Assembly (NCBI RefSeq): GCF_001690655.1 | Contig: NZ_LZHQ01000011.1 | Span: 62,001-126,000 of the forward strand | Reading direction: 5' to 3' | DNA: 64,000 nt | Source of the DNA: Gilliamella sp. Occ3-1 | GTDB taxonomy: Bacteria; Pseudomonadota; Gammaproteobacteria; Enterobacterales; Orbaceae | Part shown: positions 52,546-62,823 of the stretch, one piece after another | Numbering within the stretch: the first letter of the stretch is position 1 | Layout: every line of letters starts with the position of its first letter | Position numbers and translations under genes: made by a program | Notes under the pieces: model-generated | What the model saw: the letters and a program-made list of their open reading frames with translations, nothing else | What the model was told of the DNA's origin: nothing | Database searches by the model: none

Positions 52546-52914
52546 ATGTTTAACTATACTGATTTTACAAATAAATTTAAGATATTATCTGTTGTTATTG
52601 AAAGTGAAATAAATAAAAATTATTCATATTGGGAACCGGAATCCCCTCCTTTAACGGTATTGTTTTCAAATATTGGAAAATGTTTATTTAATGAATTTGA
52701 TAACCTTGAGGAGATAAATAAAAAATATTTATTCAAATTGATAGAGGAAGGAATAACATCTTCAGATGATAGATTAGCTAATGCTACTGCAACAGGACTT
52801 ATAGAAGCAATAATCAACAACTCAACATCAAACCCAGAGCAATGGAAAAATTTTGAGGAAGGACTATTAAAAAAGTCTAAAGAGTATGCTTTAGCTGTAT
52901 TAGCTCAAAATTAA
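52546..52914 (+). CDS. Putative immunity protein of cassette 3
   Basis: 122 residues, soluble, helical. Starts 2 bp after the toxin stop. The middle SSDDRLANATATGLIEAIINN and the preceding FNEFDN resemble small immunity proteins seen behind polymorphic toxins, but I do not recognise a named family. Function inferred from place. Confidence 0.65.
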   Translation: MFNYTDFTNKFKILSVVIESEINKNYSYWEPESPPLTVLFSNIGKCLFNEFDNLEEINKKYLFKLIEEGITSSDDRLANATATGLIEAIINNSTSNPEQWKNFEEGLLKKSKEYALAVLAQN

Positions 52915-53207
52915 CCCGGAAATCCTAGCCTATATTAGTACATTCGTTATTAAAAAGTGACATTTAATACCGTTACTAACTTCTATAATTCATTTTTTAA
53001 TTGCCAATTTTTGCTTAGTATGCACTTTAGCCATTATTATTTTTATGCACCATTGTATTAAATAATGGCTACCTGTTGTATTGCTCATTGTGCCATATAT
53101 CTCTCTATTCAAAACATAAAAAAATACAGTAAGTTAATATTTTTTTGCTTACAAAAAATCCGTTAGGAAAGGTATTGATTTTATTTAATTTTTTTTGGTG
53201 TTTTTTT
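52901..53207 (+). repeat. Inter-cassette spacer repeat, copy 2
   Basis: Diverged partner of 47766-48062. Its first bases are the last codons of the cassette-3 immunity gene (LAQN-stop). Confidence 0.75.
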
Positions 53208-53213
53208 ATGCTA

Positions 53214-53285
53214 GCCGTGGCGGTGATATCAACAGAAGCAAAAGACAAGAGTAAAAACAAAATGGAAAAATGTATTTTGGGATAG
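53214..53285 (+). pseudogene. Stub of a fourth FHA/CdiA module
   Basis: Encodes AVAVISTEAKDKSKNKMEK then CILG-stop. The first part matches GAVIASEAKDKSQNR of cassette 3 (around 50692-50740). It is preceded by the same spacer type as cassette 2, so a fourth module once lay here and has been deleted. Confidence 0.7.
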
Positions 53286-53293
53286 TATAAGTA

Positions 53294-54340
53294 TTAGTAA
53301 AATATTGATTCAACATTGATAATTTTATTATGTTTAGTAGACCTTGTTGTGTCCTTAATAATATCACATAGTAAAGTTGCTGACTTTTGCCCCATTTTAA
53401 ATAATGGTTTATTAATTCTACATAAATTATCTAATTCATTATATTTAAGTTCTTTAGAAGCGCTAAAATACGAGATAGTGAGCGGTTTAGTTAGTTTGGA
53501 TTTACTTTCATTGGCTTGATGTAACGCCCCTAAAACCATGCTATCGGGTGATTGATGGTGTAGGTCTTTGTAATAAATTTCATCTAAATAAGATAAGCTA
53601 AAATTGTCGGCGCAAATTACTGCTGATGGTGTTTTTCTGTCATTTATTAATTTTTTAATAGCTGATTTAGCATGCTGATAGGTAAAACATCCTTGAATAA
53701 TATATCGAGGCTCAACAGTAATATTTGCGCGTAACAATGCTTGCTTATAACCTTTTAACAAAAGTGCTGAATCTATTGATTGGTCATTATTAAGTAAAAT
53801 AGCAACTTGGGTATGAGAATTGTCAGTTAAATATTTTGTCATTTGATATCCGATCGATAAATGATCAAAGTGAACACAGATAAAATCAAGTGAAAAGTGA
53901 TTAACTAAAACAATGGGTGGTAATGTATTTTTATAAGAAATTAGTGTTTTTAAATACGGGGCATCATTGATAATAATAATTCCGTCAAATGCATTTTGAG
54001 CTACATAACGAATAATATGATGAATATCGCTTTTATTGTTATAAGGAAACTGTAAATAAAACAGTTGATACTGCTCTTTTTTTAAAATTTTCTCTAAACC
54101 AAGGTTGATTAAACTTTTTGAAAAAAGTTGATTATCAATAATTAATATCTTTTTACTGTTATGTATTGGTTGAAAGGGTTTAAAATTTTTTGATGTATCC
54201 ATGTTTAATTCCTCAATAGCTCGATAAACGCGTAGTTGAATTTGAGGGGATGTTAAATGTGGTTTTTTTAATACTCTTGAAACCGAAGCAACTGAAATAT
54301 TAGCTTTTGTAGCAATATCCGATAGAGTGATTTTTGTCAT
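53294..54340 (-). CDS. LacI family transcriptional regulator
   Basis: 348 residues. N-terminal helix-turn-helix with LacI signature TLSDIATKANISVASVSRVLKKP (split: residues 5-27), hinge, then a periplasmic-binding-protein-like sugar sensor (about 65-340) with LVNHFSLDFICVHFDHLSIGYQMTKYL. A repressor of a sugar-use operon whose target is not evident; no sugar genes are next to it. It borders the CDI island on one side and usg on the other (divergent). Confidence 0.87.
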   Translation of the reverse strand: MTKITLSDIATKANISVASVSRVLKKPHLTSPQIQLRVYRAIEELNMDTSKNFKPFQPIHNSKKILIIDNQLFSKSLINLGLEKILKKEQYQLFYLQFPYNNKSDIHHIIRYVAQNAFDGIIIINDAPYLKTLISYKNTLPPIVLVNHFSLDFICVHFDHLSIGYQMTKYLTDNSHTQVAILLNNDQSIDSALLLKGYKQALLRANITVEPRYIIQGCFTYQHAKSAIKKLINDRKTPSAVICADNFSLSYLDEIYYKDLHHQSPDSMVLGALHQANESKSKLTKPLTISYFSASKELKYNELDNLCRINKPLFKMGQKSATLLCDIIKDTTRSTKHNKIINVESIFY

Positions 54341-54518
54341 ATTAACGAATAAATTTTGATTAAAGTGGCTTATTACTTTACGGATATTAAGCTAATTTGT
54401 AAGGGATCAGATTTTGTATTGTCGATCTGTGTTCCAAAATTGAAAAATATCTTTTTCCTCTATCTTTGACAATATAGTGATATAATTACCGTTAAATTTT
54501 TTATTTGGGTTTATAAAT

Positions 54519-55538
54519 ATGTCTGCATGGAATATTGCTATTGTGGGGGCGACAGGGCAAGTGGGTTCTGCGCTAGTTGAATTATTACAACAACGTAGTT
54601 TACAAGACAATAGTCTAAAAATTGAAAATCTCTATTTGGTCGGTAGTGACAATAGTGCTGGTGAAGTTGTTCGTTTTGCTGGTAAAAATTTAACTGTTAC
54701 TGATAGTGCACAAATGGATTGGAGTCAGTGCCATTTTGCCTTTTTTGTTGCTGGTTCTGAAACAAGTGAAAAATATGCAAAAATTGCGGCAGAATCAGGT
54801 TGTTTAGTGATTGATGCAAGTGGCTATTTTGCTCAGCAGGATCATATTCCATTGGTAGTACCTAAAGTTAATAACAGTGTATTAACTGAATACCGTAATG
54901 AAAACATTATAGCTGTAGCTAGTGCCACAGTGTGCCAATTATTGCGTTGTGTTGCGTCGTTAACTGATATTGAGTTATTAACCAATTTACATGTCACCAG
55001 TTTTATTCCGGCCTCATTGTATGGTAAGCCAGGAGTGGATGAGCTGGCTGGGCAGAGCGCTCGCTTATTAAACGGCATGCCAGTTGATAATCAGTTATTT
55101 GACAAGCAATTAGCATTTAACTTGTTACCCGTATCGCACGAACATGATGATTCAATATTAGGTGAAAAGTCACAAGTTAATCAAATTCGTAAAATATTAA
55201 GTAATTATGAACTTCCTGTCTCTATTGAGTCAGTGATTGTGCCTGTGTTTTATGGGGTGTCACAAGCTATTAATATATCAAGTAGCTTACCGGTTGAGTT
55301 AGATATGGCACGTTTTAGCGAGTTTGGGGTTGAAGTGCAAAGCGATAATCTGCCAACTCCAGTGACCGAAGTTAGTATAGAGTCTGAAGGTCAGCTAACT
55401 ATTAAATTGGCTAATTTGAGACACAGTTACGGCCATTATGAACAAATTCAATTTTGGTCAGTTGCTGATAATATTCGTTATTTAGGTGCATTAATGTTAA
55501 TTGAGACACTTGAGATCCTCATTAATGACTATATATAA
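54519..55538 (+). CDS. usg: USG-1 protein, aspartate-semialdehyde-dehydrogenase-like
   Basis: 339 residues. NADP-binding [14 protein letters not shown] at residues 10-23, and resemblance to E. coli Usg throughout, including the end [21 protein letters not shown] segment. True ASA dehydrogenases have Cys in NCT at the active site; here the aligned stretch is [11 protein letters not shown], where the catalytic Cys position holds Ala (a Cys lies four positions later). Probably not an active dehydrogenase. Overlaps truA by 14 bp, as usg-truA do in enterobacteria. Confidence 0.88.
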   Translation: MSAWNIAIVGATGQVGSALVELLQQRSLQDNSLKIENLYLVGSDNSAGEVVRFAGKNLTVTDSAQMDWSQCHFAFFVAGSETSEKYAKIAAESGCLVIDASGYFAQQDHIPLVVPKVNNSVLTEYRNENIIAVASATVCQLLRCVASLTDIELLTNLHVTSFIPASLYGKPGVDELAGQSARLLNGMPVDNQLFDKQLAFNLLPVSHEHDDSILGEKSQVNQIRKILSNYELPVSIESVIVPVFYGVSQAINISSSLPVELDMARFSEFGVEVQSDNLPTPVTEVSIESEGQLTIKLANLRHSYGHYEQIQFWSVADNIRYLGALMLIETLEILINDYI

Positions 55539-56316
55539 AATTGCCCTTGGTATTGAATATGATGGTAGTAATTACTTTGGCTGGCAACGACAGCAGTATG
55601 TTGATTCTATTCAAGAAAGACTAGAATCCGCACTATCGACAATTGCTAATTCACCAATAAACGTCTTTTGTGCTGGTCGCACAGATGCTGGTGTACACGC
55701 AACTGGTCAAGTTATTCATTTTGAAACCCAAGCTATGCGATCAGCTAGTGCTTGGACAATGGGTGTGAATTCTCATTTACCTGATAATATTGCGGTGCGT
55801 TGGTCGCAAGTAGTTGATGATAGTTTTCATGCACGGTTTAGTGCGACTGCTCGGCGTTATCGTTATGTGATTTATAATCATCGTTATCGGACAGCAATCT
55901 TAGCTAAAGGAGTATCGCATTATTATTTACCTTTGGATGAAACCTTAATGCATCAAGCTGCACAGTATTTATTAGGTGAGAATGATTTTTCTTCCTTTAG
56001 AGCTGCGCAGTGCCAATCAAGAACACCTTGGCGTAATATTCATCATATCGAAGTTTGGCGACAAGGTGAATTTATTATTGTTGATATTAAAGCTAACGCG
56101 TTTGTTCACCATATGGTACGTAACATTGTGGGCAGTTTACTTGAAGTTGGTGCGGGTAATCGACATCCAGAATGGATTAGCGAACTTTTACAGGCTAAAA
56201 ACAGAACGAAAGCTGCTGCAACAGCAAAACCTGAAGGATTATATTTAGTTCAGGTGGATTATCCATCAGAATATCAAATACCAACCCAAGCATTAGGCCC
56301 ATTATTTTTAAAATAA
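55525..56316 (+). CDS. truA: tRNA pseudouridine(38-40) synthase
   Basis: About 263 residues. Catalytic Asp in [14 protein letters not shown] (about residue 52); other blocks [34 protein letters not shown] and [16 protein letters not shown]. Modifies uridines in the anticodon arm of tRNA. The frame reaches TTG 55501; ATG 55525 aligns with E. coli and is preferred. Confidence 0.96.
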   Translation: MTIYKIALGIEYDGSNYFGWQRQQYVDSIQERLESALSTIANSPINVFCAGRTDAGVHATGQVIHFETQAMRSASAWTMGVNSHLPDNIAVRWSQVVDDSFHARFSATARRYRYVIYNHRYRTAILAKGVSHYYLPLDETLMHQAAQYLLGENDFSSFRAAQCQSRTPWRNIHHIEVWRQGEFIIVDIKANAFVHHMVRNIVGSLLEVGAGNRHPEWISELLQAKNRTKAAATAKPEGLYLVQVDYPSEYQIPTQALGPLFLK

Positions 56317-56369
56317 GTTGGATAATAAGCAAACAATAAAAAGTTAATTAAATTAAAAAGATAAATGTA

Positions 56370-57794
56370 ATGAAGACTGATCGAACAAGTACAAATAAAG
56401 ATTCTAGAAATCAAGAAGTGAAAAAATCAAACTTGCATAATATCAAGCTTCCACCACACTCAATTGAAGCTGAACAAGCAGTACTTGGTAGCTTGATGCT
56501 TGATAATCAACGTTGGGATGCTGTATCTGAAATGATCACTGATCGAGATTTTTATTCACGTCATCATCAACTAATTTTTTCTGAAATGCATACATTGGTC
56601 AGTAAAGGTACACCAATTGATTTAATTACCCTTTCTGAAAGCCTTGAAAGTAAAGATGTTTTAGCTGATGTTGGTGGTTTTGCTTATTTGGCTGAACTTT
56701 CAAAAAACACACCAAGTGCGATTAATGTTGTTGCTTATAGTGATATTATTCGCCAACAAGCGATTTTACGTGAATTAATTAGTGCATCAAATGATATTGC
56801 TGATAACTGTTATGCAACAGAAGGGCGAGATAGTACCGAAATTTTAGATTTGGCGGAAAGCAAAATATTTCAAATCGCTGAAAGCCGAACTAAACAAGGT
56901 GAAGGTCCAAAAAGTATTACCGAAGTGCTAGAAGCAACGGTAGCTAAAATCGAAGAGTTGTTTCAACGTCCACATGATGGTGTGACAGGGGTTTCAACAG
57001 GTTATATCGATTTAGATAAAAAAACGGCTGGTTTGCAACGTTCCGATTTAATTATCATTGCGGCAAGGCCATCAATGGGTAAAACCACTTTTGCTATGAA
57101 TTTGTGCGAAAATGCCGCGCTAGAACAAGAAAAACCAGTATTAATATTCAGCTTAGAAATGCCTTCAGAACAAATCATGATGCGTATGCTAGCTTCGCTT
57201 TCACGTGTTGATCAAACGAAAATTCGAACAGGACAACTGCAAGACGATGATTGGGCAAGAATCTCAAGCACAATGGGACTATTGCTCGAAAAGAAAAACA
57301 TCTATATCGATGACTCATCAGGTTTAACACCAATGGAATTACGCTCAAGAGCAAGACGTATTTATCGGGAACATAAAGGCTTAAGTATGATAATGGTTGA
57401 TTACTTACAGCTTATGCGTGTACCGAATATTTCTGAAAATCGTACTTTAGAAATTGCCGAAATATCGCGTTCACTAAAAGCCTTGGCTAAAGAATTACAA
57501 GTTCCTGTTGTTGCACTATCTCAGCTTAATCGTAGTTTGGAGCAACGAGCCGATAAAAGACCAGTTAACTCTGATTTACGTGAATCAGGCTCTATCGAAC
57601 AAGATGCTGATGTGATTATGTTTATCTATCGTGATGAGGTTTATAACGAAGCCTCAGAACATAAAGGTATTGCTGAAATTATTCTAGGAAAACAGCGAAA
57701 CGGACCAATTGGTAAAGTTCGATTAAAATTCCAAGGTCAGTTTTCACGTTTTGATAATTATGCAGATAATAGTAAATATTTGGATGATGAATAA
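56370..57794 (+). CDS. dnaB: Replicative DNA helicase DnaB
   Basis: 474 residues. N-terminal DnaG-contact domain (PPHSIEAEQAVLGSLMLDNQRWD), linker (about 170-205), and the RecA-like domain with Walker A ARPSMGKTTFA (about 234-244), MVDYLQLMR (Walker B) and RESGSIEQDADVIMFIYRDE. Unwinds DNA at the fork. No intein. Confidence 0.98.
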   Translation: MKTDRTSTNKDSRNQEVKKSNLHNIKLPPHSIEAEQAVLGSLMLDNQRWDAVSEMITDRDFYSRHHQLIFSEMHTLVSKGTPIDLITLSESLESKDVLADVGGFAYLAELSKNTPSAINVVAYSDIIRQQAILRELISASNDIADNCYATEGRDSTEILDLAESKIFQIAESRTKQGEGPKSITEVLEATVAKIEELFQRPHDGVTGVSTGYIDLDKKTAGLQRSDLIIIAARPSMGKTTFAMNLCENAALEQEKPVLIFSLEMPSEQIMMRMLASLSRVDQTKIRTGQLQDDDWARISSTMGLLLEKKNIYIDDSSGLTPMELRSRARRIYREHKGLSMIMVDYLQLMRVPNISENRTLEIAEISRSLKALAKELQVPVVALSQLNRSLEQRADKRPVNSDLRESGSIEQDADVIMFIYRDEVYNEASEHKGIAEIILGKQRNGPIGKVRLKFQGQFSRFDNYADNSKYLDDE

Positions 57795-57810
57795 CAATTA
57801 AATTAATAAT

Positions 57811-57852
57811 AACAGCGTAAAATGGCTTAAAAATATCATTACGCTGTTTTTT
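57811..57852 (+). terminator. Terminator of dnaB
   Basis: AACAGCGTAA / TTACGCTGTT stem (10 bp) with an 18-nt loop, then a T-run. 16 bp after the stop. Confidence 0.8.
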
Positions 57853-57910
57853 ATAGCTGTAAAAAAGTATTTCTAAAAACGGCTTCTTTGCAATAGTTAC
57901 AAGAATAATT

Positions 57911-58747
57911 TTAGTGGCGTAATTTTTTGCTAGTAATAAACTGATAAACCTGAGCAAATAAAAATATGGTTGCCTGCAAAATAACAATACAAGCACTGGT
58001 TGATGCATCTGCATAATAACTTATCAAGGTGCCCGTCACCGTTGAAATTGTGGAAACCAACACAGCAATTACTAACATCCATTCAAAACGTTTAGTTAAC
58101 GAAAAAGCAGTTATACCTGGAGCTATCAGCATAGCAATAACTAAAATCATACCCGCTATTTTTAACGAACCTACAATGGTTAAAGCTAACACACTTAATA
58201 AACCATAATGTAATAGTTTAACGGGTAGTCCAACAACTTTGGCTTGTACAGGATCAAAGCAGTAAAGCATAAGATCGCGGCGTTTTATAATAACTAAGAT
58301 TGATACAATTGTAGCAATAAATATGATCTTTTTAAGCTCGTCATAACTAGTGCCAAGTACACTACCAAATAGTATATGATTTAAATGCTGTGAAGTATCT
58401 ACTTTTGAAAATAATACTAAACCAAAAGCAAACATACCCGAAAATACAATCCCCATTACGGTATCTTCTTTCAATCGGCTGTTTTCTTTGATGTAACCTG
58501 TTGCAACCGAGCAAAATAGGCCTGAAGCAAAAGCACCAATTATAATGGGAATACCTGCTAAATAGGCCAGCACAATTCCAGGTAAAACCGCATGCGAAAT
58601 TGCATCCCCCATTAATGACCAGCCTTTTAAAACTAAAAAGCAAGAAAGCAAGGCACAAACTATACCAGTTGCTAGTGCAGCTAAAATTGCTCGCTGAATA
58701 AGAGGAAGGGTCAGAGGATAGTAGATAAATTCCCAAAACTCTGTCAT
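57911..58747 (-). CDS. sitD: Mn/Fe ABC transporter permease SitD-like
   Basis: 278 residues, about eight membrane helices. Family block LKGWSLMGDAISHAVLPGIVLAY near residue 45 is typical of ABC-3 metal permeases. Starts 4 bp inside the sitC end. With SitC it forms the membrane channel. Confidence 0.88.
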   Translation of the reverse strand: MTEFWEFIYYPLTLPLIQRAILAALATGIVCALLSCFLVLKGWSLMGDAISHAVLPGIVLAYLAGIPIIIGAFASGLFCSVATGYIKENSRLKEDTVMGIVFSGMFAFGLVLFSKVDTSQHLNHILFGSVLGTSYDELKKIIFIATIVSILVIIKRRDLMLYCFDPVQAKVVGLPVKLLHYGLLSVLALTIVGSLKIAGMILVIAMLIAPGITAFSLTKRFEWMLVIAVLVSTISTVTGTLISYYADASTSACIVILQATIFLFAQVYQFITSKKLRH

Positions 58748-59610
58748 ACCTTTCTCCCTTTATTTAAACGGCTTTTACGGATCTGAAGATGATTGGCAAT
58801 AAGTCCTTGCTTTGGAGCAAATAAAAATGCGGCAATAAAAATTAGTGTTTGTAGCGTTACAATAACGCCACCAGTTTCTCCATTTAAAAAGTAGCTAATC
58901 CAAGCACCAACAGCACTAGTTACAGTGCCAATAAAAACCGAGATAATCAATAGCCGAGAAAATCGATTAGTCAGTAAGTAAGCGGTTGCCCCAGGGGTAA
59001 CAACCATAGCTATTACTAAAATAGCCCCAACAGTTTGTAATGCTGCAACGGTACATGCGCTTAAAATAGTAAAAAATAGGATTTTTAGTTTTAATGGTTT
59101 TAATCCAATCGATCTGGCATGAGTTTCATCAAAAAAGACAACTAACAAATCCTTCCAAAAAAAGAAAAGTAGTATAAATGATACCAAAATAATGATTTGC
59201 ACTTGCCACATATCGCTATCATCAATTCCAAGAATATTACCAAATATAATAGTTTGTGCGTTAACAGATGTTGGATTGAGCGAAATAATTAACAAACCGA
59301 CGGCAAAAAAGGTTGAAAAAATAAAACCGATAGTGGCGTCTTCTTTTAAGCGTGTAAAGGCACGAACCAACGTAATTGCGAGTGCCGCCAGTAACCCAGT
59401 AAAAAATGCTCCAATTGAATAAGGTAGTCCAAGTGCATACGCACCAGCAACGCCAGGTACAACAGAGTGCGATAGCGCATCGCCCATTAGTGACCAACCT
59501 TTTAACATTAAAAAAGCCGATAAAAAAGCACAAGCAGCGCCAACAATACTACTTACCCAAATCGCTTTAAGCATAAAATCGTAGGTAAATGGTTCAAGTA
59601 AAAGTTCCAT
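58744..59610 (-). CDS. sitC: Mn/Fe ABC transporter permease SitC-like
   Basis: 288 residues, paralogous to SitD (shared LKGWSLMGDALSHSVVPGVAGAY). About eight membrane helices. Lies 6 bp after sitB. Confidence 0.9.
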   Translation of the reverse strand: MELLLEPFTYDFMLKAIWVSSIVGAACAFLSAFLMLKGWSLMGDALSHSVVPGVAGAYALGLPYSIGAFFTGLLAALAITLVRAFTRLKEDATIGFIFSTFFAVGLLIISLNPTSVNAQTIIFGNILGIDDSDMWQVQIIILVSFILLFFFWKDLLVVFFDETHARSIGLKPLKLKILFFTILSACTVAALQTVGAILVIAMVVTPGATAYLLTNRFSRLLIISVFIGTVTSAVGAWISYFLNGETGGVIVTLQTLIFIAAFLFAPKQGLIANHLQIRKSRLNKGRKV

Positions 59611-59616
59611 TTATTG

Positions 59617-60507
59617 TTATCCCTTGGGTTTATTATCGTGATGGTCAATCAATAAATCTCGATGGGGGGAATCATGCTTACCTTCGCCATAAAAAATAGC
59701 AGCACGCTCATCGTCAGTTAATATGGATACTTTACGAGGATCTTCGTCATCATGCAGTTTCTCGCCTGATAAACTAAGGTAACGTAGTGCACCACCAAAG
59801 GTGGTCATTAAATTTTGCGGTGTAAAAGTTGTTTTAGTTGGACCAAAGGCCAGTACGGTTTGATTAATTAATACCACTTGATCACAAAATTCAGGAACAC
59901 TACCTAAGTTATGGGTTGAAACTAAAATTAAATGGCCTTCTTCACGCAGATCTTTCAATAAATCAATAATGGCATTTTCGGTTTTAACATCAACTCCAGT
60001 AAAGGGCTCATCTAGCAACAGCACTTTACCTTGTTGAGCTAATGCTCGAGCTAAAAATACTCGTTTTTTTTGCCCACCAGAAAGTTCGCCAATTTGACGA
60101 TGCTTAAAATCAAGCATGTTCACACGTTCAAGAGCAATATCAACTTGTTTTTTGTCTTCTTTGCTTGGAATACGTAAAAAAGACATATGCCCGTATCGTC
60201 CCATCATTACTACATCCGACACCAGAACAGGAAAATCCCAATCGACTTCTTCGGTTTGTGGCACATAGGCAATGATATTTTGCTTTAAAGCTTGCTTTAC
60301 TGAGAAATCATTAAAAGTTACACGCCCACGGGTTGGATGAACCATTCCCATAATGCTTTTAAATAACGTTGACTTGCCACTACCATTAATACCAACTAAA
60401 GCACAAATAGTACCACCGTTTAAGCTAAAGCTAGCATCATAAATTGCAGTATGGCCATTATTATAAGTCACCGTGATATCATCAACTTTCAAGCAAATTT
60501 GAGTCAT
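59617..60507 (-). CDS. sitB: Mn/Fe ABC transporter ATP-binding protein SitB-like
   Basis: 296 residues. Walker [10 protein letters not shown] (about 38-46), signature [15 protein letters not shown] (about 142-156), Walker B VLLLDEPF. The C-terminal His/Asp-rich tail (HDDEDP...[15 protein letters not shown]) may bind metal. Shares one base with the sitA stop. Confidence 0.93.
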   Translation of the reverse strand: MTQICLKVDDITVTYNNGHTAIYDASFSLNGGTICALVGINGSGKSTLFKSIMGMVHPTRGRVTFNDFSVKQALKQNIIAYVPQTEEVDWDFPVLVSDVVMMGRYGHMSFLRIPSKEDKKQVDIALERVNMLDFKHRQIGELSGGQKKRVFLARALAQQGKVLLLDEPFTGVDVKTENAIIDLLKDLREEGHLILVSTHNLGSVPEFCDQVVLINQTVLAFGPTKTTFTPQNLMTTFGGALRYLSLSGEKLHDDEDPRKVSILTDDERAAIFYGEGKHDSPHRDLLIDHHDNKPKG

Positions 60508-61427
60508 TATTTTTCAAATCCTTTAGCAATAGTTTCAACGGTCACTTTTAACAAATCAATATAAGTTGGAACAGGACCATTTTTAGTTGAAAGCGAATCG
60601 ACATACAAAACGCCACCATATTTAATATCGGTTTCTTTGCTCACTTGTTTAGCGGGTTTATCTGAAATAGTACTCTCACTAAAAATGACAGGAATATCAT
60701 TTGCTCTCACTAAATCAATTAATTGCCTAACTTGTTGAGGTGTGCCTTGTTGTTCAGCATTTATTGGCCATAGGTAAGCTTCTTTCAAATTATAGTCGCG
60801 AGCTAGATAACTAAAAGCTCCTTCGCTGGTCACAAGCCAACGTTTTGCCTCAGGGATTTTGGCCAATCGTTCGCGTAATGGTGCATCAAGCGCTTTAATT
60901 TTAGCAATATAATCAGCAGCATTTTTATTATAAGTAGCCGTATTTTTAGGATCATATTTGACAAATGCCGCGCGAATATTTTCAATATAAATTAAGGCTA
61001 GTGTTGGCGACATCCAAGCATGTGGATTAGGGTTACCTTTATAGCTTCCTTCTCGGATTGGCATCGGCTCAATACCTTCAGTCACAACAACGGATGGGAC
61101 ATCTTTTACATCTTCAAAAAAGCGTTTAAACCAAAGTTCTAAATTAAGGCCATTCCATAACACTAAATCTGCTGAAAGCACTTTGGTAATATCTTGCGGG
61201 GTGGGGTCGTATTCATGAATTTCCGCACCGACCTTGGTGATTGACTCTACTATAGCAGCATCACCAGCTACATTTTGCGCAATATCTTGAATAACCGTAA
61301 AGGTAGTAACGACTTTAAATTTCTTTTCTGACGCTTGTGCAGATTCGTGCATACCTGTCAAAATAATTAACGAAGTTAAAATAACCTTTAATAATATTTT
61401 ACGATTTTTCCAAAAATTGAACTTCAT
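60507..61427 (-). CDS. sitA: Mn/Fe-binding periplasmic protein SitA-like
   Basis: 306 residues. Signal peptide to about residue 32 (Sec type, AQA-S cut). Cluster A-I metal ligands are recognisable: His in AEIHEYDP, His in NPHAWMSP, Glu in [11 protein letters not shown], Asp in LYVDSLS. The full sitABCD set follows. In enterobacteria Sit carries Mn(II) and Fe(II) and responds to Fur and MntR. Upstream at 61573 there is a Fur-like box. Confidence 0.92.
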   Translation of the reverse strand: MKFNFWKNRKILLKVILTSLIILTGMHESAQASEKKFKVVTTFTVIQDIAQNVAGDAAIVESITKVGAEIHEYDPTPQDITKVLSADLVLWNGLNLELWFKRFFEDVKDVPSVVVTEGIEPMPIREGSYKGNPNPHAWMSPTLALIYIENIRAAFVKYDPKNTATYNKNAADYIAKIKALDAPLRERLAKIPEAKRWLVTSEGAFSYLARDYNLKEAYLWPINAEQQGTPQQVRQLIDLVRANDIPVIFSESTISDKPAKQVSKETDIKYGGVLYVDSLSTKNGPVPTYIDLLKVTVETIAKGFEK

Positions 61428-61572
61428 TAGCGACTCCTAGCGTTTGACTCATAAACAAATAGCAAAATTCAGTGATTGTTCCTAACAAATCTAACAAATA
61501 TCTTTCAATTTAATTACTTGTAGTAGTGAAACTGCATTGCCAATTATTTATAGCAATAAAATAAATTTAAAT

Positions 61573-61591
61573 GTTAATGAGAATTATTATC
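61573..61591 (-). promoter_or_regulatory. Fur box upstream of sitA
   Basis: Minus-strand GATAATAATTCTCATTAAC agrees with the 19-bp Fur consensus GATAATGATAATCATTATC at 15 of 19 positions. It lies about 145 bp before sitA, between sitA and the divergent ldh gene. Confidence 0.7.
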
Positions 61592-61833
61592 ACTTAAAGT
61601 GTAAAAGTCAATTTTTTTTAAAGTGTACGGTTTCAATTAACTCATGACTTAACTTATGACATAGCTATGCTAATCATTCATTGTATATAAAACTAAATTA
61701 AATAGTAGCTAATTTCGTCTATTTAAATAATAGCTAAAGTAGAAAAGATAATATATTAAATCACACTGATCACGTTTTATACTATAGAAAACATTTGTTG
61801 TTTATCTTTATTTTTAATAAAGCGAGGTTTAAT

Positions 61834-62754
61834 ATGAAACTGCGAAAAGTGATGATTATCGGCGTGGGTAATGTGGGATCAACAACCGCTTATACACTGG
61901 TTAATCGAGGAATTTGCGAAGAAATTGCACTTGTTGATCTTAATAAAGAATTAGCCTATGGGCATGCACAAGATTTACTAGATGCGGCGGCCTATCGGCA
62001 AAATATGGTTAAAGTCAGTTTACGCGAATCGACCGATTGCGCCGATATTGATATTGCGATTATCACTGTAACTTCAGGCATAGCTCAAAAAAGCCGTGCA
62101 GAAGAGCTTGCAGGAACCTCTAAAATCATTACCAACATAGTGCCTGATATGATGAACAATGGTTTTAAAGGCATATTCTTAATTGCCACCAATCCTTGCG
62201 ATGCCATTACATATCAAGTCTGGAAATTATCTGGCTTGCCTCGTCATCGAGTGATTGGTACAGGGGTATGGCTTGATACGGTACGTTTGCGTCGATTATT
62301 GGGCGAAAAAATGGATATTGGTCCACAAAGCATTGATGCCTTTATTGTAGGTGAACATGGTGATTCACAGTTTCCAGTTTGGTCTCATTCATCGGTTTAT
62401 GGGATTAATCTCAATAATTTAGAAAAAAATAGAATCGATTTTGAAGAAATTGGCACCCAAGCTCGAGAGATGGGCTTTGAAATTGCTAACCGTAAGCACT
62501 GTACTGAATATGGAATAGCTAGCACCATAACCGAAATTTGCCAACATATATTTACTAATAGCCACCGAGCATTAGCGCTTAGTTGTATTTTAGACGGAGA
62601 GTATGGCTATAAAAATGTTGCAATTGGTGTTCCTGCAATATTAGATCAACATGGTATTAAAAAAGTGATCAAGCTCGACTTTAACGAAAATGAAAAACAA
62701 CTCTTTGAAAAAAGTATCAATATTGTAAAAGGATATATCAATCAAATTAGATGA
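61834..62754 (+). CDS. L-lactate/L-2-hydroxyacid dehydrogenase
   Basis: About 306 residues from ATG 61834 (GAGG site 7 bases before); the frame is open to 61795 but lacks a good site there. Rossmann GVGNVGSTTAY (10-20), NAD-ribose Asp35, active His175 in GEHGDSQFPVWS, and Arg in WLDTVRLRRLLGEK. Gln85 at the substrate loop (IAQKSRAE) points to lactate/pyruvate rather than malate, though L-2-hydroxyisocaproate enzymes are related. Would reduce pyruvate to L-lactate in fermentation, fitting a gut fermenter. Confidence 0.85.
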   Translation: MKLRKVMIIGVGNVGSTTAYTLVNRGICEEIALVDLNKELAYGHAQDLLDAAAYRQNMVKVSLRESTDCADIDIAIITVTSGIAQKSRAEELAGTSKIITNIVPDMMNNGFKGIFLIATNPCDAITYQVWKLSGLPRHRVIGTGVWLDTVRLRRLLGEKMDIGPQSIDAFIVGEHGDSQFPVWSHSSVYGINLNNLEKNRIDFEEIGTQAREMGFEIANRKHCTEYGIASTITEICQHIFTNSHRALALSCILDGEYGYKNVAIGVPAILDQHGIKKVIKLDFNENEKQLFEKSINIVKGYINQIR

Positions 62755-62823
62755 TTTGTAGTAAAAACGTTTCATACTTTCTATTAGAAGGTACCAAATA
62801 GTTTAGGAGTTGGTTTGTTTTCA

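Noticed and set aside
61660..61669. CATAGCTATG palindrome near sitA as an MntR site
   Set aside because: Only a compressed palindrome; lacks the spaced half-sites of the known MntR operator.
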